Positions 1 to 5,665 of a stretch of DNA of 5,731 nt are shown piece after piece; within the stretch, counting starts at the first letter, position 1; every line of letters starts with the position of its first letter. Source of the stretch: Atopobiaceae bacterium (lineage in GTDB: Bacteria; Actinomycetota; Coriobacteriia; Coriobacteriales; Atopobiaceae); NCBI GenBank assembly GCA_017460265.1, contig JAFUBJ010000436.1, forward strand, positions 1 through 5,731. Reading direction: 5' to 3'. The position numbers and the translations under genes are program-made. Below the pieces are notes generated by a model. It searched no databases. It was given only the letters and a program-made list of their open reading frames with translations, and was not told the DNA's origin.

Positions 1-72
1 AAAATAATCTGTAAAGAAACTAATAATGCGCACGATGTCTCTCTTCGTTGCGCAGTCAGAGTTGGAGAACCC
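1..72 (+). promoter_or_regulatory. AT-rich upstream region of the acyltransferase, possible -10 and RBS
   Basis: The first 30 bases are clearly more AT-rich than the rest of the window. They contain TAATAAT at 21-27, which could serve as a -10 element; its -35 partner would lie at or beyond the window edge, so the promoter cannot be confirmed. GGAG at 64-67 lies five bases before the GTG at 73 and is a good Shine-Dalgarno sequence, which decides the start of the following gene. The reading frame of the acyltransferase stays open back to position 1 but contains no ATG, GTG or TTG upstream of 73. Confidence 0.35.
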
Positions 73-1998
73 GTGGCTCGACATGCCTCAGACTCAAGAC
101 ATGGCTCCAGAAGGGAGACGCCCCGCAAGGGCACGAGGCGAGTGGGCGCGCTCGACGGGCTTCGCGTTCTTTCGATGCTGGCCATCGTCGTCTACCACGC
201 AAACGTCAACTGGCTTCCCGGTGGCTTTCTGGGCGTCACGGCGTTCTTCACCCTTTCCGGCTACCTCATTACCGACGCGCTGCTGCGCGAGGTCAAGCGC
301 TCCGAAGGCCCCATCGACGTGCTGGGCTTCTATGCCCGCAGACTCAGGCGGCTCGTCCCGCTCATGGTATGCGTCGTCGCCTGCACGGCGATCCTCTGCG
401 CGATCTTTGCGCCAGGACTTCTTGCCAAGATGCGCCCCGACGCCATCCCGGCGCTGCTCTTCTACGAGAACATCTGGTACATCCTGAGGGAGCAGTCCTA
501 CTTTGCCGCCTCCGGCCTGCCCTCCCCCATCACGCACTTCTGGTTCCTCTCGGTCATCGTCCAGTTCTATCTCGTGTGGCCCTGGGTGATATTGCTCCTC
601 ACGCGCACGATCCGCTCCCGCAAGACCCAAGGCCACGTCGTCGCGGCGCTTGCCGTGGCCTCCGCCATCCTCGCTGCCATTCTGTACTCGCCCTCGGGAG
701 ACCCAAGCCGCGTCTACTACGGCACCGACACGCGCCTGGCCGAGATCTTGGTCGGTGCATGGCTCGCCTTTGCCTGGCCGACCGACGGGCTGACCGGCAC
801 GGGTAGGGCGATCGCAGACCGTCTGGGTGGCAAAGAGAGCACCATCGTCACCGATCTCCTCGCCCTGGTGGCGCTTTGCGCCCTGGGCTGGCTCTGCCGC
901 GTCATGAACGGCTACTCCCCCCTGCTGTACCGGGGAGGCCTCTTTGGCGTCTCCGTCCTGACTGCCCTCGTCATTGCCGCGGTCGTCCGCCCGGGAAGCC
1001 TGCTCGCGGTGCCTTTGGGCCTGCCACCCCTGGTAGAGGTCGCAAAGCGCTCCTTCGGCGTCTACCTTTGGCACTATCCGCTGCTGCTCATCATGAACCC
1101 CGCCACGCGCACCACGGAGCTTCCCTGGTGGGGCTGGGCGCTCGAGGCCCTGGCCATCGTCGTCGCCGTGGAGGCTTCGTATCGCCTCATTGAGGAGCCC
1201 TGGGCGGCGCTTCTAGGCGGTTCGCGCTCCACGGGGTCGCACGGACGTGACGTGGGGCGACGCGTGCCGCTGCCCTCCATCGTGCTCTTGCTGGCCCTTG
1301 CCGCCGTGGGGGGAACGCTCATCTATGTGGGTCCTTTCTGGTATGAGGACGGTGCCCTGCAGCAGGTGACCGACACCACGAGCGAAGCCCCCGCACCCGA
1401 GCCGCCCGCCGCCGAAAAGCAGGAGCGCCCCGTTCCCGAGACGCCCGAGCAGGCCGTGAGCGAGGCGGCAGAACGCTTCGAGGAGCTCCTCAGGCAGAAG
1501 GACTACCCGGTCGATCCTGAGACGGGCTCGACCGAGGCACCGGTCATCCTCATTGGCGATTCCGTCCCCGCCGGCGCGGTCGACCAGTTCTACGAGGTCT
1601 TCCCCAACGGCTACATTGACGCGGTGGTGGGCAGGCAGCTCTACGAGGGCGACGACGTCTACCTCTATGACCAGGCGGTGGGATACGACCAGCGCATCGT
1701 CGTGTATTCGGTCGGCGACAACGGCGTCGCGGCGGAAGAGGACGTCATAGACCTCATCGAGGCCGCCGGAAGCAGGCAGGTCTACCTGGTGACGACCCGC
1801 GTGCCCCTCCCCCTTCAGGACATGAACAACGCCCTCTTCTTTGACGTGGCCTCGCGCTATGACAACGTCGAGGTCATTGACTGGTATGCCTGGTCGGAGG
1901 GACATGACGAGTTCTTCTGGGACGACGGGACGCACCTTCGTCCCGAGGGTGCCGAGGCCTACGTCCACATGCTGCGCTACTACATCTGCGGAGAGTAA
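73..1998 (+). CDS. OatA-like membrane O-acyltransferase with C-terminal SGNH domain
   Basis: Seen: 641 residues in two parts. Residues 25-380 are an acyltransferase-3 membrane domain of about ten helices, with the early YH pair (H42), the FFTLSGYLIT block (58-67), R90, the DTR motif (219-221) and GVYLWHYPL (329-337). One more helix (about 400-421) leads into a Pro/Glu/Ala-rich linker (about 433-466). The rest is an SGNH hydrolase-like domain: GDS at 495-497 gives the nucleophile S497, GDNG at 548-551 takes the place of the usual GTNG, and DGTH at 618-621 gives D618 and H621. Known of the family: OatA-type proteins pass an acetyl group across the membrane and the SGNH domain transfers it to peptidoglycan MurNAc, giving lysozyme resistance; relatives modify other surface glycans. 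Inferred: an envelope O-acetyltransferase; the exact acceptor is not determined. The GTG start at 73 is chosen for GGAG five bases upstream. The basic N-terminal segment (about residues 1-24) is cytoplasmic; GTG at codon 24 (142) is a weaker alternative start. Confidence 0.93.
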   Translation: MARHASDSRHGSRRETPRKGTRRVGALDGLRVLSMLAIVVYHANVNWLPGGFLGVTAFFTLSGYLITDALLREVKRSEGPIDVLGFYARRLRRLVPLMVCVVACTAILCAIFAPGLLAKMRPDAIPALLFYENIWYILREQSYFAASGLPSPITHFWFLSVIVQFYLVWPWVILLLTRTIRSRKTQGHVVAALAVASAILAAILYSPSGDPSRVYYGTDTRLAEILVGAWLAFAWPTDGLTGTGRAIADRLGGKESTIVTDLLALVALCALGWLCRVMNGYSPLLYRGGLFGVSVLTALVIAAVVRPGSLLAVPLGLPPLVEVAKRSFGVYLWHYPLLLIMNPATRTTELPWWGWALEALAIVVAVEASYRLIEEPWAALLGGSRSTGSHGRDVGRRVPLPSIVLLLALAAVGGTLIYVGPFWYEDGALQQVTDTTSEAPAPEPPAAEKQERPVPETPEQAVSEAAERFEELLRQKDYPVDPETGSTEAPVILIGDSVPAGAVDQFYEVFPNGYIDAVVGRQLYEGDDVYLYDQAVGYDQRIVVYSVGDNGVAAEEDVIDLIEAAGSRQVYLVTTRVPLPLQDMNNALFFDVASRYDNVEVIDWYAWSEGHDEFFWDDGTHLRPEGAEAYVHMLRYYICGE

Positions 1999-2038
1999 GG
2001 GCTCTTGGTTATGGCATTGCCCTTGTGGCATGCCCCTC

Positions 2039-2782
2039 TCAGCCAGCCAACGGCAAAAGCGCGAGCAGGGCCACCACGATGGCCAGGGGAACGGTGACCG
2101 TGTCGTATTCGCTCGGCGTGAAGAGCTCCGTTGCCGTGCCAACGAGGGCCCCCGCTGAGGCAAGGGCAAATGCCGACGGGAACGGCAGCCCCTGCAGCGT
2201 CACGAGCATGAGGAAGCCCACGAAGAGCGCCATGCCCAGCATGGCGAGGCTCCCCTCCCATGACTTCTTGCCGTCCGCCAGGGGCAGGGTGACCTTGTGC
2301 CTTCCGTAGGGTATGCCCACGAGCGCCGCCTGCGCGTCTCCCGTGCCCCACATGAGAATCGCTGTTGCGGCAATGTGAGGCTGCCCGAAGACGCCCCAGG
2401 CAAGGGTGACGACGCCGGCAAAGGTGAAGAACAGCATGAGCAGGCTCTTGCGTATCTCGCCAGGCTTCTTCTGCACAAAGAGGTCGGCGTACCAGGGCAT
2501 CCCTTCGATGGCTGCGAGCAACGGATAGAGAGCCACCGCCACGATGACCGAGGTCAGGGCAGCCGCCTGCCAGCTGTCGGCGGCAACGATCATGAGCGAC
2601 ACGCAGGTGAAGGCCACCATGTGCAGAAGCTTGCGGAAGACGAAGGACGGCACCTTGGTGAAGAGCCTGATGGGCAAGAGCACCAACACGGCGGGAACGA
2701 TGTAGCCGGCAAGGATGCCCATGCAGCGCAGAATCTGGGCAACGAGCCCAGAGGGCGCGATGACGTCACCAATCCACGCCAT
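2039..2782 (-). CDS. CTP-dependent lipid kinase of the SEC59/DGK1/VTE5 family
   Basis: Seen: 247 residues, with about seven hydrophobic helices. Family signatures are present in order: RKLLH (50-54), EIRKSL (109-114), GDAQAALVG (148-156), GRHK (160-163), GKKSWEGS (171-178), E219, and DTVTVPL (227-233), which corresponds to the DN(L/F)TIP-type block near the end. Known: this family, often labelled phosphatidate cytidylyltransferase in databases, includes dolichol kinase, yeast diacylglycerol kinase Dgk1 and phytol kinase, all using CTP to phosphorylate a lipid alcohol in the membrane. Inferred: an integral-membrane kinase making a polyprenyl-, diacylglycerol- or similar lipid phosphate; the substrate cannot be read from the sequence. 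The ATG at 2782 is preferred because the GAGGTGG stretch lies about 11 bases upstream; a GTG at 2797 would overlap the preceding gene by 7 bases but has no spaced RBS. The gene is last in an operon with the DUF2185 gene and the PAP2 phosphatase, which suggests a phosphorylation/dephosphorylation cycle. Confidence 0.85.
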   Translation of the reverse strand: MAWIGDVIAPSGLVAQILRCMGILAGYIVPAVLVLLPIRLFTKVPSFVFRKLLHMVAFTCVSLMIVAADSWQAAALTSVIVAVALYPLLAAIEGMPWYADLFVQKKPGEIRKSLLMLFFTFAGVVTLAWGVFGQPHIAATAILMWGTGDAQAALVGIPYGRHKVTLPLADGKKSWEGSLAMLGMALFVGFLMLVTLQGLPFPSAFALASAGALVGTATELFTPSEYDTVTVPLAIVVALLALLPLAG

Positions 2783-2790
2783 AGGCGCTG

Positions 2791-3573
2791 CTACCACCTC
2801 TCAAGACGGGGTGTTTGGCCATCGTCTTTGGCAAATTCGTCAGCCGACACGCGCACAAGCGCGGTCCCCTCTTCCGAGTCGAGGTACTTTAGGACGGCGT
2901 CATCAATCTGAACGACTTCGCTTACGTAGCAGAGCGCGAAGTTGCTCACGTCCTCCACGAAGCCCTCTTCCTCGTTTCCCGCATAGAGCTCCCAGCCGCT
3001 GTCCTCGTCATCATGCTGGGGACCCCGGCTCATGTAGCCCACCTTGTAGTGGTCCTCCGTAATCCTCCTTGAGACGACGGCCAGCTTGCCCAGCATCTGC
3101 CTGCGGACGATCGAGGGCTCATAGAAGTGCCTGTGGTCGAGGAACTCCGACACCGACGCGGGGCTTGGGAGCGTGTCTGTGGCAATCTTCTCCACGTCGG
3201 CGCCCCAGAGCCTTTTGTCGTCGGCACCGCAGCGCAGGCACACCGCAAGGTGCAGCAGCTCGTCGCCCTCTACGGCAAGGTCAGACTCGACCTGCTTGAC
3301 GAGCACCTTGCCCTTGTCGCCATAGAGGTAGATCTCCATGTGGCCGTCGACGTACACGTTGGCCTTCGCCGCGCCCAGGTTTTGCTCGTCGTCATAGAAG
3401 GCCATGAACGAGGGCAGGTGCTCGTTGACAAACCAATCGAACTCGGTCCCGTTCTTTCCGTTCATATAGTAGACCGCACCGGCTCCTTCAAGCTGGTCAG
3501 AGGCCACGTCAGGAAGGTGGTCGACCAATGCGCCTTTGACGGCATCGACAATCTGACTCAACAGCACGTTCAC
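2791..3573 (-). CDS. DUF2185 (Imm33-like) domain protein
   Basis: Seen: 260 residues, acidic, no signal peptide and no membrane helix, so probably cytoplasmic. The C-terminal part (about 163-247) reads as a DUF2185 domain: VVSRRI, then YKVGYMSR (176-183), DSGWELYAGNEEE (191-203), and a tail with LDSEEGTALVR (231-241). The N-terminal 150 residues are not recognised; they contain an FDWF segment (45-48), a YVDGHMEIYLYGD stretch (74-86) and a single CLRC pair (112-115). Known: DUF2185 corresponds to the Imm33 group predicted as immunity proteins in polymorphic toxin loci, but most copies are uncharacterised. No toxin gene is visible here. The start is GTG at 3573 with GAAGGAG six bases upstream. 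It lies 50 bases after the PAP2 gene, and its stop codon is 8 bases before the kinase ATG, so all three are probably cotranscribed. Function unknown; an accessory or regulatory role in the lipid cycle is possible. Confidence 0.82.
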   Translation of the reverse strand: MNVLLSQIVDAVKGALVDHLPDVASDQLEGAGAVYYMNGKNGTEFDWFVNEHLPSFMAFYDDEQNLGAAKANVYVDGHMEIYLYGDKGKVLVKQVESDLAVEGDELLHLAVCLRCGADDKRLWGADVEKIATDTLPSPASVSEFLDHRHFYEPSIVRRQMLGKLAVVSRRITEDHYKVGYMSRGPQHDDEDSGWELYAGNEEEGFVEDVSNFALCYVSEVVQIDDAVLKYLDSEEGTALVRVSADEFAKDDGQTPRLERW

Positions 3574-3623
3574 GAACTACTCCTTCGACAGCAAATCCTG
3601 GTCACGATGTACGCTAGGCATCT

Positions 3624-4580
3624 TTAGTCTGCCGCGCCGTTCATGCTCATCTCAAGCTCCGTGAACGCCCACGGAGCCACGAACACGATGGCGATTGTGG
3701 AGAGGAAGCCCTTGAGGAAGTCATAGAGCTCTGGCACGTCAAGGCCCTTCAGCGGCATGGTAAGGACGTACCTGAAGACGACGAGGAGGAGGACACCCAC
3801 AAGGATGCGCACGAGCCGCTGGCGGTTGTTCTCGGCGACCTCAAAGCCCACATAGCGCCTCTCGGCCCACCAGCTTATGAACGCGCCGGCAAACAGCCCG
3901 GAGGCCTGATAGCAGTCAAGCGCCATCTCGCGCACGTCTATGAACTCCTCAAGGGCCTCGCTGAGCTCAGGGTACGGCTTAAGGGCAACAAAGAGGCAGG
4001 AGACAATCGTGATGACGCACGCGGCGACGGCGAGGATGGCGTCTCTTCCCGGTGTATCCTCTGCCCAGTCGAGCACATACTCTGCCGCCATGACGGAAAG
4101 GGCGCCCACAAGCATGCCGCCCACGACGTCTTGAGGTGTATGAACGCCCAGGAAGTTGCGCGAGAAGGCAACCAGAAAGACAAGGAGGCATGACAGCGGG
4201 ATTGCCCAGCGATACTTCTTGCGGTATTCCCAGCCCAAGGAGCCCAAGATGGAGGCCGAAGCCTGGGTATGCCCGCTGGGGACGCTGTATCCCGTGGCGG
4301 ATTCGATAGCGTCGTCGAAGGGCTCGATGCGCGGGTCACGCATCCAGGGTCTGGGGACGCAGGTTATGACCTTGACGAGAGTGGTCGTAAAGGATCCCAG
4401 GGCAAACGAGAAGAGGGTGACGGTGCCGCGCCTCTTGTCGAAGCACCAGTAGATGAAGCACGGTATGGAGATGAGGACGGCGCTGTTTGCGAGGTCGGAG
4501 ACGAGCATGAAGAACGTGCCCAACACGTGGGAGAGTAACTCCCGAACGCCCTGGAGAAAGAGGAGATACTCGATATCCAT
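3624..4580 (-). CDS. PAP2-family membrane lipid phosphatase
   Basis: Seen: 318 residues with all three PAP2 signature motifs intact: KX6RP (K70 to R77-P78), PSGH (101-104) and SRX5HX3D (S140-R141, H147, D151). H147 would be the nucleophile, with H104 and D151 assisting. Hydrophobic helices lie around 18-47, 55-75, 105-118, 125-140, 150-170 and 180-200. A C-terminal extension (about 205-318) carries further helices near 225-240, 257-275 and 287-305, longer than minimal BacA-alternative PgpB-type enzymes. Known: membrane PAP2 enzymes remove phosphate from undecaprenyl pyrophosphate, phosphatidate, phosphatidylglycerol phosphate or similar lipids at the outer face of the membrane. Inferred: substrate unassigned; pairing with the downstream lipid kinase suggests a lipid phosphate in common. 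The ATG at 4580 is chosen because GGAG (4589-4586) is five bases upstream; an in-frame TTG at 4622 lies within a terminator hairpin and is rejected. First gene of the operon. Confidence 0.92.
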   Translation of the reverse strand: MDIEYLLFLQGVRELLSHVLGTFFMLVSDLANSAVLISIPCFIYWCFDKRRGTVTLFSFALGSFTTTLVKVITCVPRPWMRDPRIEPFDDAIESATGYSVPSGHTQASASILGSLGWEYRKKYRWAIPLSCLLVFLVAFSRNFLGVHTPQDVVGGMLVGALSVMAAEYVLDWAEDTPGRDAILAVAACVITIVSCLFVALKPYPELSEALEEFIDVREMALDCYQASGLFAGAFISWWAERRYVGFEVAENNRQRLVRILVGVLLLVVFRYVLTMPLKGLDVPELYDFLKGFLSTIAIVFVAPWAFTELEMSMNGAAD

Positions 4581-4600
4581 TGCCGCTCCGCTCGATTTGT
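4581..4600 (-). promoter_or_regulatory. PAP2 ribosome binding site in a 20-base leader
   Basis: Only 20 bases separate the T-run of the upstream terminator from the PAP2 start codon. They hold the Shine-Dalgarno GGAG (4589-4586 on the minus strand) and no room for a complete promoter. A TACAAA sequence overlapping the end of the T-run is a four-of-six match to a -10 box, but its would-be -35 region falls inside the hairpin and is poor. Confidence 0.55.
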
Positions 4601-4636
4601 AAAAAAAGGCCACCGCCAACAAGGGGCGATGGCCTT
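4601..4636 (-). terminator. Intrinsic terminator after the CAT-anticodon tRNA
   Basis: On the minus strand a 12-base-pair stem (4636-4625 with 4617-4606, one G-T pair) closes a seven-base loop and runs into a tract of seven T at 4607-4601, two of which also pair at the stem base. It begins 8 bases after the tRNA 3' end. It also lies directly before the PAP2 gene, so it could limit or regulate read-through into that operon. Confidence 0.9.
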
Positions 4637-4644
4637 GATGTATT

Positions 4645-4720
4645 TGGTGGGCCCAGAGGGATTCGAACCCCCAACCCAGGGATTATGAGTCCCCTGCGCT
4701 AACCGTTGCGCCATAGGCCC
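4645..4720 (-). tRNA. tRNA with CAT anticodon, probably tRNA-Ile2 (lysidine type)
   Basis: A complete 76-base cloverleaf on the minus strand with encoded CCA. The acceptor stem pairs GGGCCTA with TGGGCCC, the discriminator is A, and the T-arm has TTCGAAT in its loop. The anticodon loop is CTCATAA, giving anticodon CAT. This could be elongator Met or the isoleucine tRNA whose C34 is changed to lysidine by TilS to read AUA. The pairs C4-G69 and C5-G68 are present; these are described as TilS recognition elements in E. coli tRNA-Ile2. The D-arm (GCGC, AACGGTTA, GCGC) also resembles chloroplast trnI-CAU. Both points favour Ile2. It is not an initiator tRNA: the first base pair is G-C and the anticodon stem lacks the three consecutive G-C pairs in initiator arrangement. 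Confidence 0.93.
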
Positions 4721-4737
4721 TTGAGAAAGCAGTACCT

Positions 4738-4746
4738 ACCTTACCA
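4738..4746 (-). promoter_or_regulatory. Possible extended -10 element for the CAT tRNA
   Basis: On the minus strand TGGTAAGGT reads as a TGn extension followed by TAAGGT, a three-of-six match to the -10 box, 17 bases upstream of the tRNA. No good -35 is seen at the right distance. A promoter is required hereabouts because a strong terminator separates this tRNA from tRNA-Ala, but this precise assignment is weak. Confidence 0.3.
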
Positions 4747-4826
4747 CGAAATGGCGCGTCACGGTGACTAAAGGCACCGGGGCATCGCATATTCTTGAGG
4801 AGTTCATTCCGTACAGTCATTCAGAT

Positions 4827-4854
4827 AAAAAAAGATGCCCTCGCAGAGGGCATC
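4827..4854 (-). terminator. Intrinsic terminator after tRNA-Ala
   Basis: On the minus strand GATGCCCTC and GAGGGCATC form a perfect 9-base-pair stem with a three-base loop (4854-4834), followed by seven T (4833-4827). It starts 9 bases after the 3' end of tRNA-Ala and insulates it from the next tRNA gene. Confidence 0.93.
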
Positions 4855-4863
4855 CGGAAGTTT

Positions 4864-4939
4864 TGGTGGAGAATAGGGGGATCGAACCCCTGACCTCATG
4901 ACTGCCAGTCATGCGCTCTCCCAGCTGAGCTAATTCCCC
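4864..4939 (-). tRNA. tRNA-Ala(GGC)
   Basis: A complete 76-base cloverleaf on the minus strand with encoded CCA. The acceptor stem GGGGAAT pairs with ATTCTCC and contains G3-T70, the hallmark alanine identity pair. The D-arm is GCTC...GAGC. The anticodon stem CATGA/TCATG encloses loop CTGGCAG, giving anticodon GGC, which reads GCC and GCU. The T-loop is TTCGATC. Confidence 0.97.
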
Positions 4940-4958
4940 GTGGGTTGGTGCGTCAATT

Positions 4959-4986
4959 ACTATAGCAAACTCACATTCTCGGTCAA
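4959..4986 (-). promoter_or_regulatory. Sigma-70-type promoter of tRNA-Ala
   Basis: On the minus strand TTGACC (4986-4981) and TATAGT (4964-4959) match the -35 and -10 consensus at five of six positions each, separated by 16 bases. The -10 box ends 19 bases before the tRNA 5' end, leaving a short leader. It lies in the divergent gap between tRNA-Ala and the small membrane-protein gene. Confidence 0.8.
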
Positions 4987-5047
4987 GAACTTTTTTTGTT
5001 CACTACACTGGTGTGTGGAGAATCGACCACAAACCGATTGGATTGAC

Positions 5048-5425
5048 ATGAATCAGCTCGCCAAGAACCTCAAGATATCATGCATCGCCTGCCTGTTCAT
5101 TGGCCTTGCCGCCCTTGTGATTGGAATTGTGGTGGGATTGAGGAGCGTCTTTGACGTTGACGCCTTGGCGACCGTCGCGTGCGGCCTTGGTTCCACGCCC
5201 GCCGGAGCCCAGGCCTCTCGCCTAGCCAACGTTCCCTCAAACGCCAAGAAAGTGCGCGCAATCGCCCTCATAGCCCTTGTAGCGTGCTGCGCGTTTCTTG
5301 GCGTCGCGGTTGCCCTTGGCAATCCCGTGCCGGAGCAGATCGGCGTGCTTGCCCTGGCGGCGTTTGCTACGCTTTTGATGTCCTTCTTCTCGCACAAACA
5401 GGTGAAAGAGCTGGAGCGCGTCTAG
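5048..5425 (+). CDS. Small three-helix membrane protein, function unknown
   Basis: Seen: 125 residues. There are three hydrophobic segments (about 10-31, 70-90 and 97-114). Between the first and second lies a polar, Ala/Gly-rich stretch (about 36-66) with the segment SRLANVPSNAKKVR (57-70). The tail is charged (KQVKELERV). No signal peptide cleavage site or catalytic motif is visible and I do not recognise the family. The ATG at 5048 is chosen because translation from the in-frame GTG at 4940 would start at the very edge of tRNA-Ala and run across the tRNA promoter. The Shine-Dalgarno is weak (TTGGAT at 5038-5043); a better GGAG at 5017-5020 is too far away. Codon third positions are GC-rich as in neighbouring genes, supporting real coding. 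It stands alone between two tRNA genes; no clear promoter or terminator of its own was found. Confidence 0.72.
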   Translation: MNQLAKNLKISCIACLFIGLAALVIGIVVGLRSVFDVDALATVACGLGSTPAGAQASRLANVPSNAKKVRAIALIALVACCAFLGVAVALGNPVPEQIGVLALAAFATLLMSFFSHKQVKELERV

Positions 5426-5472
5426 TCTTCACGAGATTGGCGCAACTTCTTGGTGCACGGGTGCCAAAGTTC

Positions 5473-5481
5473 TGCTACTAT
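5473..5481 (+). promoter_or_regulatory. Extended -10 promoter element of tRNA-Val
   Basis: TGCTACTAT contains the TGn extension followed by TACTAT, a five-of-six match to the -10 box, ending 11 bases before the tRNA 5' end. A TTGGTG at 5450-5455 is a possible -35, but the 20-base spacing is too long, so the extended -10 probably carries the promoter. Confidence 0.55.
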
Positions 5482-5492
5482 ACCTTCTGCAC

Positions 5493-5567
5493 GGGCGATT
5501 GGCTCAGGGGTAGAGCACATCCTTCACACGGATGGGGTCGCTGGTTCGAATCCAGCATCGCCCACCA
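5493..5567 (+). tRNA. tRNA-Val(CAC)
   Basis: A complete 75-base cloverleaf with encoded CCA. The acceptor stem GGGCGAT pairs perfectly with ATCGCCC and the discriminator is A. The anticodon stem CATCC/GGATG encloses loop TTCACAC, giving anticodon CAC, which reads GUG. The T-arm CTGGT/ATCCAG region carries TTCGAAT-type loop bases. It is followed within 12 bases by a terminator, so it is a single-gene transcript. Its 3' half is a typical target for site-specific integration. Confidence 0.96.
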
Positions 5568-5578
5568 TAAAACACGAG

Positions 5579-5607
5579 GTCAGGGTCTATGTACCCTGAC
5601 TTTTTTT
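5579..5607 (+). terminator. Intrinsic terminator after tRNA-Val
   Basis: GTCAGGGT (5579-5586) and ACCCTGAC (5593-5600) form a perfect 8-base-pair stem with a six-base loop, followed by seven T (5601-5607). Confidence 0.93.
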
Positions 5608-5612
5608 ATGTC

Positions 5613-5665
5613 TTGCACCAAGGCCCTTGCTAGTTTGCACCATATTTGGCCCCTCACTTGCACCA
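5613..5665 (+). repeat. Three direct TTGCACCA repeats downstream of tRNA-Val
   Basis: The octamer TTGCACCA occurs at 5613-5620, 5635-5642 and 5658-5665, with start-to-start spacing of 22 and 23 bases, close to two helical turns. The bases between the copies are not conserved, so this is a set of iterated sites and not a tandem duplication. Regular spacing on one face of the helix is typical of protein-binding sites such as integrase arm sites or iterons; which protein binds is not shown. Confidence 0.7.

Noticed and set aside
94..1074. Long open frame on the minus strand (326 codons) opposite the acyltransferase
   Set aside because: It is antisense to a protein with clear family motifs, its translation is low-complexity and rich in Asp, Glu, Arg and Gly, and it has no recognisable domain. 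Such frames are common opposite GC-rich genes.
1213..2169. Second long minus-strand open frame (318 codons) across the SGNH domain and the convergent gap
   Set aside because: It overlaps both the acyltransferase and the end of the lipid kinase in another frame and resembles no protein family.
2297..2911. Plus-strand open frame of 204 codons opposite the kinase and DUF2185 genes
   Set aside because: It is antisense to two genes with recognised domains and reads as charged, His/Gly-rich low-complexity sequence.
4578..4622. N-terminal extension of the PAP2 protein from an in-frame TTG at 4622
   Set aside because: This start lies inside the terminator hairpin and has no RBS; the ATG at 4580 has a well-spaced GGAG.
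4762..4779. Small inverted repeat CGGTG/CACCG upstream of the CAT tRNA
   Set aside because: A five-base stem with an eight-base loop is too weak to call an operator or terminator and is expected by chance.
4940..5047. Start of the small membrane protein at GTG 4940
   Set aside because: It abuts tRNA-Ala, runs through the strong tRNA-Ala promoter, and adds a stretch with no coding character.
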